NCBI GenBank assembly: GCA_026990095.1
Contig: JALSIL010000235.1
Location: 1 to 19,801 of the forward strand
Length of the DNA: 19,801 bases
Origin: Lysobacterales bacterium
GTDB taxonomy: Bacteria; Pseudomonadota; Gammaproteobacteria; Xanthomonadales; Marinicellaceae
Direction of reading: 5' to 3'
The notes beneath the pieces are model-generated. The model was not told where the DNA came from. It ran no database searches and saw nothing but the letters and a program-made list of their open reading frames with translations. Of the stretch, positions 7,034-15,577 are shown piece by piece (positions within the stretch are counted from its first letter, which is position 1; each line of letters begins with the position of its first letter). Position numbers and translations under genes: made by a program.

Positions 7034-7059
7034 GCCATTGTTTCGCTAGAAGCAATGGC
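7034..7059 (+). promoter_or_regulatory. intercistronic hairpin between narK1 and narK2
   Basis: GCCATTGTTTC (7034-7044) pairs with GAAGCAATGGC (7049-7059) around a GCTA loop: 11 pairs, of which one is a T:G (U-G) wobble. It begins eight bases after the narK1 stop and ends 16 bases before the narK2 ribosome site. The following CTTTATCATTATTT is T-rich but not a clean T run. It is therefore more likely a partial terminator or an mRNA-stabilising/processing hairpin than a full terminator. Its function is inferred. Confidence 0.55.
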
Positions 7060-7075
7060 TTTATCATTATTTAAG

Positions 7076-7080
7076 AGGAG
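7076..7080 (+). promoter_or_regulatory. ribosome binding site deciding the narK2 start
   Basis: AGGAG sits ten bases before ATG 7091. The earlier in-frame ATG at 7055 lies inside the hairpin, upstream of this site, and has no ribosome site of its own. The start is therefore placed at 7091. Confidence 0.75.
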
Positions 7081-7090
7081 CATATATATT

Positions 7091-8677
7091 ATGGCTAAAG
7101 ACTTAATAAATTGGAACCCAGAAGATAAGCAGCAATGGAATTCCACTGGCAAGAGTATTGCCACAAGAAATCTTTGGATTTCAATTCCTGCTTTATTGGT
7201 AGGGTTTGCTGTTTGGTTATATTGGAGTATTATTACCATTCAAATGTTGAACTTGGGTTTTCCCTTTGAAAAATCACAGTTATTTACTTTAGGTGCCATT
7301 GCGGGTTTGTCTGGTGCTACACTGAGAATACCCTCAACTTTCTTCATACGTATTGCGGGCGGTCGTTACACCATATTTTTGACCACCGCCTTACTCATGA
7401 TTCCCGCTATTGGTGTTGGCTTTGCTTTGCAATCAGCAGACACTCCGTTGTGGCAGTTTCAGTTATGGGCTTTGTTATCTGGTATTGGAGGAGGTAACTT
7501 CTCTTCATCCATGAGTAATATTTCTTTCTTTTATCCTAAAAAAGTTCAAGGGTATTCATTAGGTATGAATGCTGGATTGGGTAATTTTGGTGTTACTACT
7601 ATGCAGATTGTTATTCCTTTAGTAATGACTTTTGCGTTATTTGGTGGCGACCCGATGATTCTTAAAGAAACCAGTGGAACACTAGTTGGTAAAATACCAG
7701 CAGGCACAGATACTTTTATTCATAATGCTGGGTTTGTGTGGTTGATTTTGCTTGTTCCATTGGCATTTGCTACGTGGTTTGGTATGAATAATATCCGTGA
7801 TGAGCACGTATCCCCTGATGTTTCATCTCCTTTTCCTGCTTTTGCAAAAATTTTATTAATGTTAGGCATTGGTCTTTGTACAGCAGCATTTGGTTTGTAT
7901 TTATTATTGAATGTTGGTTTAGATAAGTTTATCGTTTTACCAATAGTTATTGTTTTGACGGTTGCTATATTAAAAATGATTCCTGGTGAAATTGGACGTA
8001 ATTTAAAAAGGCAGTATAAAATTTTTGAAAACAAACACACATGGGTTATGACGATTATATATACCATGACTTTTGGTTCATTTATTGGTTATGCAGTTGG
8101 ATTTGGTCTTTCGATTAAGGTTATTTTTGGGTACCAACATGTGTTGGTTGATGGTGTGATGACGCACAATACGCCAAATCCAGCAGGACCCAGTGCCTTG
8201 ATGTATGCCTGGATGGGGCCTTTTATTGGTGCTTTGATTCGTCCAGTAGGCGGCATGATTGCAGATAAACTTGGTGGTGCTCGTGTGACTCAATGGGTAT
8301 CAATTGTAATGATTGGGTCGGCGATTGGTGTGGCATATTACATGCAGTTGGCTTATGCCAGTGCAACTCCACAAGATTATTTCGTACCATTTTTAATTCT
8401 TTTCCTTATTCTGTTTACAGCCACTGGTATAGGTAATGGCTCTACATTTAAAACCATTGCAACTATTTTTAATAAAGAACAAGCAGGTCCAGTTCTTGGT
8501 TGGACCGCTGCTATTGCGGCTTACGGTGCTTTTTTGATTCCAAAAATACTAGGCGAACAAATTAAAGCCACTACACCGCAATATGCATTGTATGGTTTTG
8601 CTATATTCTACACTGTTTGTTTGCTGTTGAATTGGTGGTTTTACATGAGGAAAGGAGCTGAGTTCCACAATCCATAG
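7091..8677 (+). CDS. narK2: NarK2-type nitrate/nitrite transporter (MFS, NNP family)
   Basis: A second NNP-family porter of 528 residues, longer than NarK1. Type 2 NarK proteins are thought to exchange nitrate for nitrite, and a tandem or fused NarK1-NarK2 pair is common in denitrifiers such as Paracoccus. Hydrophobic segments run through the whole protein, with one arginine in the second segment (GATLRIPSTF, R79) and another in GALIRPVGGMIADKLGG. The nitrate signature NAGLGNFGVTTMQ is visible, and the late counterpart is near TAAIAAYGAFLIPK. The extra length lies mainly in a mid-protein extension with two further hydrophobic stretches (around LMLGIGLCTAAFGLYLLL). It is separate from narK1, not fused. 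The start at 7091 is fixed by AGGAG ten bases upstream. A paired palindrome separates it from narG. Confidence 0.88.
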   Translation: MAKDLINWNPEDKQQWNSTGKSIATRNLWISIPALLVGFAVWLYWSIITIQMLNLGFPFEKSQLFTLGAIAGLSGATLRIPSTFFIRIAGGRYTIFLTTALLMIPAIGVGFALQSADTPLWQFQLWALLSGIGGGNFSSSMSNISFFYPKKVQGYSLGMNAGLGNFGVTTMQIVIPLVMTFALFGGDPMILKETSGTLVGKIPAGTDTFIHNAGFVWLILLVPLAFATWFGMNNIRDEHVSPDVSSPFPAFAKILLMLGIGLCTAAFGLYLLLNVGLDKFIVLPIVIVLTVAILKMIPGEIGRNLKRQYKIFENKHTWVMTIIYTMTFGSFIGYAVGFGLSIKVIFGYQHVLVDGVMTHNTPNPAGPSALMYAWMGPFIGALIRPVGGMIADKLGGARVTQWVSIVMIGSAIGVAYYMQLAYASATPQDYFVPFLILFLILFTATGIGNGSTFKTIATIFNKEQAGPVLGWTAAIAAYGAFLIPKILGEQIKATTPQYALYGFAIFYTVCLLLNWWFYMRKGAEFHNP

Positions 8678-8689
8678 ATAATAATACCG

Positions 8690-8757
8690 TAAGGTGGGTT
8701 TACCCACCAATAATTATTCAATTATGTTGATATAAAATGGTGGGTAAACCCACCTTA
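8690..8757. repeat. paired inverted palindromic repeat (REP/MITE-like) between narK2 and narG
   Basis: Two perfect 20-base inverted copies, 8690-8709 and 8738-8757, flank a 28-base AT-rich centre. Each copy is itself palindromic: GGTGGG-TTTA-CCCACC on the left and GGTGGG-TAAA-CCCACC on the right, starting at 8693 and 8739. The unit could fold as two small hairpins or as one 20-bp stem. GGTGGGT...ACCCACC palindromes of this kind are dispersed repeats in many bacterial genomes (general knowledge). Only this pair is visible here, so dispersal is inferred. It ends 13 bases before the narG ribosome site. No T run follows, so it is not a standard terminator. Confidence 0.7.
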
Positions 8758-8783
8758 CAATAAAACTTTAGAGGTTTATAACA

Positions 8784-11700
8784 ATGAGTCATTTTTTAGA
8801 CAGACTAACTTATTTAACAAAGAAAAGTCCAGAAACGTTTGCAGATGGTCATGGCATTACAACCGATGAAGACCGAGGTTGGGAGCGTGCTTACCGCAAC
8901 CGTTGGTCGCATGATAAAATTGTGCATTCAACTCACGGAGTGAACTGCACAGGTTCCTGTTCATGGAAAATCTATGTAAAACGGGGATTGGTCACATGGG
9001 AAACGCAGCAAACCAATTATCCGCGTACACGTGATGATTTGCCTAATCATGAGCCTCGTGGATGCCCACGTGGAGCCAGTTATTCATGGTATTTATATTC
9101 AGCAACACGTTTGAAATACCCTATGATTCGTGGTCGCTTGATGCGATTATGGCGTGCGGCAAAAGCCAAACATTCTGACCCTGTTGTCGCTTGGAAATCC
9201 ATCATGGATAATAAGGAAGACAGCAATTCTTACAAGCAAATTCGCGGACTTGGTGGTTTTGTTCGTGCACAATGGGATGAGGTTAATGAAATTATTACTG
9301 CATCAAATGCACACACCATTAAAGAATATGGTCCAGATAGAGTGATTGGTTTTTCACCTATTCCAGCAATGAGTATGGTTTCTTATGCGGCAGGTTCTCG
9401 CTATTTGTCTTTAATTGGTGGTGCTTGTTTAAGTTTTTATGATTGGTACTGTGATTTACCACCTTCGTCTCCACAAACTTGGGGTGAGCAAACCGACGTA
9501 CCAGAAAGTGCAGATTGGTATAATTCCTCTTATATTATTGCTTGGGGCTCTAATGTTCCTCAAACACGTACACCTGATGCTCATTTTTTTACCGAAACCC
9601 GTTACAAAGGCACAAAAACAGTATCGGTAACCCCAGATTATTCTGAAGTGGCAAAACTCACCGACGAATGGCTGCCTGCACGTCAAGGTACCGACGCCGC
9701 ATTGGCAATGGCTATGGGTCATGTGATTTTAACCGAATACCACCGAGATAATGTCAGCCAATATTTTGATGATTATTGTCGCACCTATACCGATATGCCG
9801 TTTTTGATTTGTTTGGATGAACACGAAACAGGACTAGTGGCTACTCGCACGTTACGTGCAAGTGACATTAAAGAATTGGCGTCTCAAGATAAAGCCGAGT
9901 GGAAATCAGTTTTGATTGACGAAAATACCAATAAACTTGTTGTACCAAATGGAACAATTGGGTCACGTTGGGAAGAAAGGCAAGAGGGTGAAAAAGGAAA
10001 GTGGAACTTAGAAACGAAAGACAACACCAATGGTTCAGAAATCTGGCCTGTTAAAACATTGATTGATAACCACGATAAAGTGGTTGAAGTGTCATTTCCT
10101 TATTTTGCCAACAAACAACACGATCAAGACATTTTTCAACACACAAATCACCCCGATGTGATTAAACATAAGATACCCGTTAGAAAAATTAAAACAAAAG
10201 ATGGCGATAAGTTTGTTGCTACCGTTTTTGACTTAATGATGGCTAATTATGGCATTGATAGAGGTCTAGGCGATGAAAATTGTGCTAAAGATTATAATGA
10301 TGACCAACCCTATACACCAGGTTGGCAAGAGCAAATCACTGGAGTTGATGCCAATACGGTTATTAGAATTGCTAAAGAATTTGCCGAAAATGCTGACAAA
10401 ACACGCGGACGTTCCATGGTTATTATCGGCGCAGCGATGAATCACTGGTACCACATGGACATGAACTACCGGGGCATTATGAACATGCTAATGATGTGTG
10501 GTTGTGTTGGTAAATCAGGCGGGGGCTGGGCACATTATGTGGGACAAGAAAAATTACGTCCGCAAACGGGCTGGATTCCATTAGCCTTTGCCACCGATTG
10601 GCAGCGTCCACCTAGGCATATGAATAGCACATCGTTCTTTTACAATCATTCTAATCAATGGCGTTATGAAAAATTCGAAGTTGATGAGTTGATTTCACCC
10701 TTAGCAGATAAAAGAGACTGGAGTCAATATTCATTGATTGATTGCAATGTTCGTTCTGAGAAAATGGGTTGGTTGCCATCGGCTCCTCAGTTGAAAGAAA
10801 ATCCACTGGAATTAACCAAACGTGCTAAAGAAGCGGGTATGTCATCTTCTGACTATGTCGTGAGCCAATTAAAGTCCAAGGACTTAGAGTTTTCTTGTCA
10901 AGATCCAGATGATCCTAAAAACTTTCCACGAAATATGTTTATTTGGCGTTCTAATATCCTTGGTTCTTCAGGCAAAGGGCATGAATATATACTCAAACAT
11001 TTGCTCGGAACGCAAAATGCCGTGATGAGTGATGATATTGGCAAAATGGGTAAGGATTTACCAACGGAAGTTAAATGGCATGAAGAATCTGTCGAAGGCA
11101 AGCTTGATTTAGTTGTCACTTTAGATTTCCGTATGTCAACCACCTGTTTGTATTCGGATATTGTTTTGCCAACAGCAACATGGTATGAAAAAAATGATTT
11201 AAATACCTCAGATATGCATCCCTTTATTCATCCCTTAAGTAAAGCGGTTGACCCTGCTTGGGAATCAAAATCTGATTGGGCAATTTTTAAAGGATTAGCC
11301 AAGAAATTTTCAGAAGTTTGTGTTGGGCATTTAGGTGTTGAAAAAGACATCGTAACTTTACCCATGCAACACGATACTCCGGGTGAATTAGCACAAGCAA
11401 CAGAAGTCAAGGAATGGTATAACGGCGATTGTGATCCAATCCCAGGTAAAACCATGCCATCTTTGATTGAAGTGGAACGAGATTACCCAAATACCTACAA
11501 GAAATTTACCTCTGTTGGTCCATTACTAGAAAAACTCGGTAATGGTGGCAAGGGTATTTCTTGGAATACGGATAAAGAAGTGGAAATGCTTCGAAGCCTT
11601 AATAGAAGAGTCCGAGAGGAGGGGATTTCTAAGGATCAACCTCAAATTGAGACGGATATTAATGCAACGGAAGTCATTATGTCATTGGCTCCAGAGACTA

Positions 11701-12557
11701 ATGGTCAAGTGGCAGTTAAAGCGTGGGAAGCTCTAGGTAAATTTACTGGACGCGACCACACGCATTTAGCCAAGCCAAAAGAAGATGAAAAGATTCGTTT
11801 CCATGATATTCAAGCACAACCTCGTAAGATTATATCTTCTCCAACATGGTCTGGACTAGAGGATGAACACGTCAGTTATAATGCGTGTTACACCAATGTG
11901 CATGAATTGATTCCGTGGAGAACCTTGACAGGAAGGCAACACTTTTACCAAGACCACAAATGGTTACGTGATTTCGGTGAAAGTTTGTGTGTTTACAAAC
12001 CACCTGTTAATACCAAGACAGTTGAGCCAATTAAAGGATATAAACCAAACGGTAACAAAGAAATTGCACTTAACTTTATTACACCACACCAAAAGTGGGG
12101 AATCCACTCAACGTATTCAGAAAATCTATTGATGTTGACCCTCTCACGCGGTGGTCCAATTGTTTGGATTTCAGAAATTGATGCTCAGAAGATGGAGGTT
12201 GTTGATAATGATTGGCTTGAATTGTATAACGTCAATGGCACAATTGCAGCCCGTGCAGTTGTTTCACAACGCGTACCTGAGGGCATGACCATGATGTACC
12301 ATGCTCAAGAAAAAATTATCAATACGCCCACAACTGAAACCTCTGGTTTCCGTGGAGGTATTCATAACTCAGTAACACGAGCTGTGATAAAACCAACTCA
12401 TATGGTTGGTGGTTATGCGCAATTATCTTATGGATTTAACTATTATGGAACCGTTGGATCAAACCGTGATGAGTTTGTTGTGGTTCGAAAAATGAACAAA
12501 ATAGACTGGAAAAATGAATCAGAGCCAGAAAACACACGTATCGGAGGTGCGTCATGA
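8784..12557 (+). CDS. narG: respiratory nitrate reductase alpha subunit
   Basis: NarG is the catalytic subunit on the cytoplasmic face of the membrane; it reduces nitrate to nitrite at a molybdenum bis-MGD centre. At 1257 residues it is slightly longer than E. coli NarG (1247) and matches it closely from memory over long blocks. The [4Fe-4S] cluster FS0 ligands are H51, C55, C59 and C94 (HGVNCTGSC, then GCPRG). The molybdenum-ligand Asp is D224 in WYCDLPP. The WGSNVPQTRTPDAHFF segment, LGSSGKGHE and the C-terminal YGFNYYGTVGSNRDEF are all typical. No Tat signal is present beyond the family's usual N-terminus. GAGG at 8771-8774 precedes the ATG by nine bases. Its stop overlaps the narH start (ATGA). 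The divergent moeA-mobA unit makes its cofactor. Confidence 0.98.
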   Translation: MSHFLDRLTYLTKKSPETFADGHGITTDEDRGWERAYRNRWSHDKIVHSTHGVNCTGSCSWKIYVKRGLVTWETQQTNYPRTRDDLPNHEPRGCPRGASYSWYLYSATRLKYPMIRGRLMRLWRAAKAKHSDPVVAWKSIMDNKEDSNSYKQIRGLGGFVRAQWDEVNEIITASNAHTIKEYGPDRVIGFSPIPAMSMVSYAAGSRYLSLIGGACLSFYDWYCDLPPSSPQTWGEQTDVPESADWYNSSYIIAWGSNVPQTRTPDAHFFTETRYKGTKTVSVTPDYSEVAKLTDEWLPARQGTDAALAMAMGHVILTEYHRDNVSQYFDDYCRTYTDMPFLICLDEHETGLVATRTLRASDIKELASQDKAEWKSVLIDENTNKLVVPNGTIGSRWEERQEGEKGKWNLETKDNTNGSEIWPVKTLIDNHDKVVEVSFPYFANKQHDQDIFQHTNHPDVIKHKIPVRKIKTKDGDKFVATVFDLMMANYGIDRGLGDENCAKDYNDDQPYTPGWQEQITGVDANTVIRIAKEFAENADKTRGRSMVIIGAAMNHWYHMDMNYRGIMNMLMMCGCVGKSGGGWAHYVGQEKLRPQTGWIPLAFATDWQRPPRHMNSTSFFYNHSNQWRYEKFEVDELISPLADKRDWSQYSLIDCNVRSEKMGWLPSAPQLKENPLELTKRAKEAGMSSSDYVVSQLKSKDLEFSCQDPDDPKNFPRNMFIWRSNILGSSGKGHEYILKHLLGTQNAVMSDDIGKMGKDLPTEVKWHEESVEGKLDLVVTLDFRMSTTCLYSDIVLPTATWYEKNDLNTSDMHPFIHPLSKAVDPAWESKSDWAIFKGLAKKFSEVCVGHLGVEKDIVTLPMQHDTPGELAQATEVKEWYNGDCDPIPGKTMPSLIEVERDYPNTYKKFTSVGPLLEKLGNGGKGISWNTDKEVEMLRSLNRRVREEGISKDQPQIETDINATEVIMSLAPETNGQVAVKAWEALGKFTGRDHTHLAKPKEDEKIRFHDIQAQPRKIISSPTWSGLEDEHVSYNACYTNVHELIPWRTLTGRQHFYQDHKWLRDFGESLCVYKPPVNTKTVEPIKGYKPNGNKEIALNFITPHQKWGIHSTYSENLLMLTLSRGGPIVWISEIDAQKMEVVDNDWLELYNVNGTIAARAVVSQRVPEGMTMMYHAQEKIINTPTTETSGFRGGIHNSVTRAVIKPTHMVGGYAQLSYGFNYYGTVGSNRDEFVVVRKMNKIDWKNESEPENTRIGGAS

Positions 12558-14146
12558 AGATTAGAGCGCAAATAGGCAAAGTCCTCAACTTAGATAAATG
12601 CATTGGTTGCCATACTTGTTCAGTGACGTGTAAGAATGTTTGGACTTCTCGTGAAGGGGTTGAATACGCCTGGTTTAACAATGTCGAATCCAAACCAGGA
12701 ATCGGTTTTCCCGATGATTGGGAAAACCAAGCCCACTGGAATGGTGGTTGGCAACGCACCAAAAGTGGCAAACTCATTCCGAAAATGGGAGGCAAGTTAA
12801 AATTATTAAGCAAAATATTTGCCAACCCTGATTTGCCCGAAATTGATGACTATTATGAGCCATTTACCTTTGATTATGCACATTTGCAAAATGCACCAGA
12901 ATTGCCAACGCCGCCAACGGCCAGAGCACACTCAGCAATTACGGGTGAGGTAATGGAAAAGGTCACAAAAGGACCAAACTGGGAAGAAATCTTGGGTGGT
13001 GAATTTTCAAAACGCTCAAAAGATTACAATTTCAAAGATATTGAGAAAGAAATTTACGGCAAGTTTGAAGAAACATTCATGATGTATTTGCCGCGTTTAT
13101 GCGAACATTGTCTAAACCCATCGTGTGTGGCAACATGCCCATCAGGAGCAATTTACAAACGCGAAGAAGACGGCATTGTTCTAATCGACCAAGACAAATG
13201 CCGCGGTTGGCGTATGTGTGTATCGGGTTGTCCCTACAAAAAGATTTACTTTAACTGGGAATCAGGCAAAAGCGAAAAATGCACATTTTGTTACCCACGT
13301 ATCGAAGCAGGAGAACCAACCGTTTGTTCTGAAACATGCGTAGGGCGTATTCGTTACCTTGGTGTGATGTTATATGATGCCGATAAAATACTCGAAGCAG
13401 CCAGTGTTGAAAACGAGCAAGATTTGTACCAAGCACAACTTGACTTATTCCTCGATCCAAATGATCCAGAGGTTCAAAAGCAAGCCTTAAAAGATGGAGT
13501 GCCTTTGTCCTGGATTGAAGCGGCTAAAGAGTCGCCAGTTTACAAAATGGCAATGGAATGGAAAGTGGCGTTACCGCTACATCCAGAATACCGCACCTTA
13601 CCTATGGTTTGGTATATGCCACCTTTATCACCTATTAAGACAGCGATGCAAAAAGGTGAAATTCAATCCGATGGCATGTTCCCTAAATTTGATGAATTGC
13701 GTATTCCTGTTAAATACTTGGCAAACATGCTAACAGCGGGTGAAGAAAAACCCGTAGAACAAGCCCTCAAACGCATGATAGTCCTGCGTGAATTTATGCG
13801 AAAGAAAACCGTAGAAGGCGTAACCGACTTGGAAATGCTGGAAGAAAATGGTGCCAATGAATTTATGATGGAAGACATGTATCGTATTATCGCTTTAGCG
13901 AATTACGAAGATCGCTTTGTTATTCCCTCTAATCACACTGAATATGGCGGAAAAACACCTTTTGATAACGAAATTGCCTCAGAAGTTAAAGGCTCTTGTG
14001 GCTTTAGTTTTGGTAATGGTTGCCATGGAGGAGGGGGTGAAAGTATTAAACTTAATATTTTTGATACTAAAAAACGCAACAATACCATTAATGGTAATGT
14101 ATTAGGGCAAGGCGATAATGTGCTCAATGATTTAGGAGATGAATAA
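12554..14146 (+). CDS. narH: respiratory nitrate reductase beta subunit (Fe-S electron carrier)
   Basis: NarH carries electrons from the NarI hemes to NarG through three [4Fe-4S] clusters and one [3Fe-4S] cluster. At 530 residues it exceeds E. coli NarH (512). All four cysteine groups are visible: C16/C19/C22/C26 (CIGCHTCSVTC); C183/C186/C191/C195 (CEHCLNPSCVATC); C216, W219, C222, C226, where Trp replaces the second Cys and so gives the 3Fe cluster; and C243/C246/C258/C262. These positions are shifted by at most one residue from E. coli. The extra length is mainly a glycine-rich, then asparagine-rich C-terminal tail (around NGCHGGGGES) containing one extra Cys; its role is unknown. The start overlaps the narG stop by four bases, and the stop is one base before the narJ ATG. 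Confidence 0.98.
   Translation: MKIRAQIGKVLNLDKCIGCHTCSVTCKNVWTSREGVEYAWFNNVESKPGIGFPDDWENQAHWNGGWQRTKSGKLIPKMGGKLKLLSKIFANPDLPEIDDYYEPFTFDYAHLQNAPELPTPPTARAHSAITGEVMEKVTKGPNWEEILGGEFSKRSKDYNFKDIEKEIYGKFEETFMMYLPRLCEHCLNPSCVATCPSGAIYKREEDGIVLIDQDKCRGWRMCVSGCPYKKIYFNWESGKSEKCTFCYPRIEAGEPTVCSETCVGRIRYLGVMLYDADKILEAASVENEQDLYQAQLDLFLDPNDPEVQKQALKDGVPLSWIEAAKESPVYKMAMEWKVALPLHPEYRTLPMVWYMPPLSPIKTAMQKGEIQSDGMFPKFDELRIPVKYLANMLTAGEEKPVEQALKRMIVLREFMRKKTVEGVTDLEMLEENGANEFMMEDMYRIIALANYEDRFVIPSNHTEYGGKTPFDNEIASEVKGSCGFSFGNGCHGGGGESIKLNIFDTKKRNNTINGNVLGQGDNVLNDLGDE
14134..14138 (+). promoter_or_regulatory. ribosome binding site deciding the narJ start
   Basis: AGGAG inside the last codons of narH lies nine bases before ATG 14148. 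An in-frame ATG at 14139 directly abuts the AGGAG, leaving no spacing, so the later ATG is chosen. Confidence 0.7.
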
Positions 14147-14147
14147 C

Positions 14148-14843
14148 ATGAAAACGTTTAAAGTATTAAGTGTATTATTGTCCTATCCACAAGCTGATTG
14201 GATTGAACACTGCGATGAGTTAGAGCAGGTTCTGTACGATGAAAAATTACTCTCAAAGCAAAAACTTAAAGGGTTAAGTGAGTTAATTAAACGCATTAAA
14301 TCCTGTGACTTAATCGAATTGCAAGAACGATACGTCGCGACATTTGATCGCGGCGCATCGCATTCTTTGCATTTGTTTGAGCATATTCATGGCGAATCAC
14401 GCGATAGAGGACAAGCCATGATTGATTTATTGGAGATGTATAACGCCAATGGTTTGGACGTAGGGACTTCAGATTTACCTGATTATTTGCCTGTATTTTT
14501 AGAGTTTTTATCCACTCAAAACATCAAAGTAGCTGCCCATTTTTTGGGTGAAACTCAAAAAGTATTAATGTTGATACGCGAAAGACTTGCAAAAAAAGAA
14601 CTGGATTATAAACATGTCTTTGCGGCTTTAATTGAAGTAGCAGATGGCAAAGTCAATCGCAAGGAAATCAAAAAAATCGTCGCAGCAGAAAAAGAAGAAA
14701 CCTTTACTGATGTTGATGCCGATTGGGTTGAACCAGAAGCTTTTGGTAAGAATTTATTTAAATCAAAAGATTACTTGCATCAAAAAATCGCGATGAATAT
14801 TCACTCATCTAATCCACATTCACAGCCAATTCAGGAGCAATAA
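14148..14843 (+). CDS. narJ: nitrate reductase assembly chaperone
   Basis: NarJ is a cytosolic chaperone of the TorD/NarJ family. It binds apo-NarGH, supports insertion of the Mo cofactor and Fe-S cluster FS0, and releases the mature dimer to NarI. The protein has 231 residues, close to E. coli NarJ (236). The N-terminal FKVLSVLLSYP, the LQERYVATFDRGASHSLHLFEH block with the following HGESRDRGQAMIDLLEMY, and DLPDYLPVFLEFLS are all characteristic. The C-terminal third is charged and variable, as usual. It starts one base after narH and ends one base before narI, so translation of the four subunit genes is tightly linked. Confidence 0.96.
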   Translation: MKTFKVLSVLLSYPQADWIEHCDELEQVLYDEKLLSKQKLKGLSELIKRIKSCDLIELQERYVATFDRGASHSLHLFEHIHGESRDRGQAMIDLLEMYNANGLDVGTSDLPDYLPVFLEFLSTQNIKVAAHFLGETQKVLMLIRERLAKKELDYKHVFAALIEVADGKVNRKEIKKIVAAEKEETFTDVDADWVEPEAFGKNLFKSKDYLHQKIAMNIHSSNPHSQPIQEQ

Positions 14844-14844
14844 A

Positions 14845-15516
14845 ATGAACGAGTTTTTATTTGGAATATACCCTTACATTGCTGCCACGGTATTTTTACT
14901 TGGAAGCTTATTTAGATACGATAGAGATCAATACACATGGAAAGCCTCATCCAGCCAATTACTGAGTACAAAAGGCATGCGTGTGGGTTCAAATTTATTT
15001 CATGTGGGCATAATCTTATTGTTTTTTGGGCATTTGGTTGGTTTGTTGACGCCACACAGTGTTTATGAGCACTTTATCAGTGCAGAACAAAAGCAGATTA
15101 TGGCAATGACTGCTGGTGGAATTTTTGGAACACTCTGCTTTATCGGTATGGTTATCCTTATTCATAGGCGATTAACCAATCCCAGAATCAAAGCCACAAC
15201 AAAGTTATCTGATATCTTTATTTTGTTGTTGTTGTTTGTGCAATTATGTTTGGGTTTACTCACTTTACCCGTATCAGCCCAACATTTGGATGGTTCATCA
15301 ATGATAGCGTTAGCCAATTGGGCACAACATATTGTCACTTTTAGACCAGGGGCTGCTGCTTTTATCATTCACGAACCTTTAATTTTCAAACTTCATATTT
15401 TCCTTGGACTTACCATGTTTCTCGTATTTCCATTCACAAGGCTAGTACACGTATGGAGTGCACCAGGAAAATACCTGTTTAGAAAAGGTTATCAAATAGT
15501 GCGTAAGCGTGGTTAA
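14845..15516 (+). CDS. narI: respiratory nitrate reductase gamma subunit (diheme cytochrome b)
   Basis: NarI anchors NarGH in the membrane, oxidises quinol on the periplasmic side and passes electrons inward through two b hemes. The protein has 223 residues (E. coli 225) with five hydrophobic segments. The four heme-ligand histidines are present as H53 and H63 (LFHVGIILLFFGH) and H184 and H202 (LHIFLG, then RLVHVWSAP); the 10- and 18-residue spacings match E. coli H56/H66 and H187/H205. The N-terminal FGIYPYIAATVFLLGS is typical. AGGAG (14833-14837) lies seven bases before the ATG. It is the last gene of the operon, with a shared hairpin terminator just beyond. Confidence 0.97.
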   Translation: MNEFLFGIYPYIAATVFLLGSLFRYDRDQYTWKASSSQLLSTKGMRVGSNLFHVGIILLFFGHLVGLLTPHSVYEHFISAEQKQIMAMTAGGIFGTLCFIGMVILIHRRLTNPRIKATTKLSDIFILLLLFVQLCLGLLTLPVSAQHLDGSSMIALANWAQHIVTFRPGAAAFIIHEPLIFKLHIFLGLTMFLVFPFTRLVHVWSAPGKYLFRKGYQIVRKRG

Positions 15517-15540
15517 TATTTGACTCACTTTTAAAAAAAA

Positions 15541-15564
15541 GAGACACAAATAGTGTCTCTTTTT
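15541..15564. terminator. bidirectional intrinsic terminator between narI and katG
   Basis: GAGACAC (15541-15547) and GTGTCTC (15553-15559) form a perfect 7-bp stem around an AAATA loop. Five T follow on the plus strand (15560-15564), and eight A precede the stem (15533-15540), which become eight T for minus-strand transcripts. The A and T runs also pair and lengthen the stem. It sits between the narI stop (15516) and the katG stop (15578), so it can end both convergent units. Confidence 0.85.
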
Positions 15565-15577
15565 AGAAGATAAAATC

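Noticed and set aside
7055..7090. Longer narK2 start at 7055
   Set aside because: This ATG is inside the intercistronic hairpin and upstream of the only good ribosome site (AGGAG 7076-7080), which serves ATG 7091.
7720..8067. 115-codon minus-strand frame inside narK2
   Set aside because: It lies fully inside the conserved transporter gene with no promoter or family signal; a shadow frame.
8724..8737. FNR half-site TTGATATAAAATGG upstream of narG
   Set aside because: Only the left half matches and it lies in the centre of the palindromic repeat. No promoter for narG is evident beside it.
12436..12825. 129-codon open frame on the minus strand across the narG/narH junction
   Set aside because: It is antisense to two highly conserved genes in normal frames and its product resembles no family; a shadow frame.
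14139..14147. Earlier narJ start at 14139
   Set aside because: The ATG directly abuts AGGAG with no spacing. ATG 14148 has nine bases of spacing.
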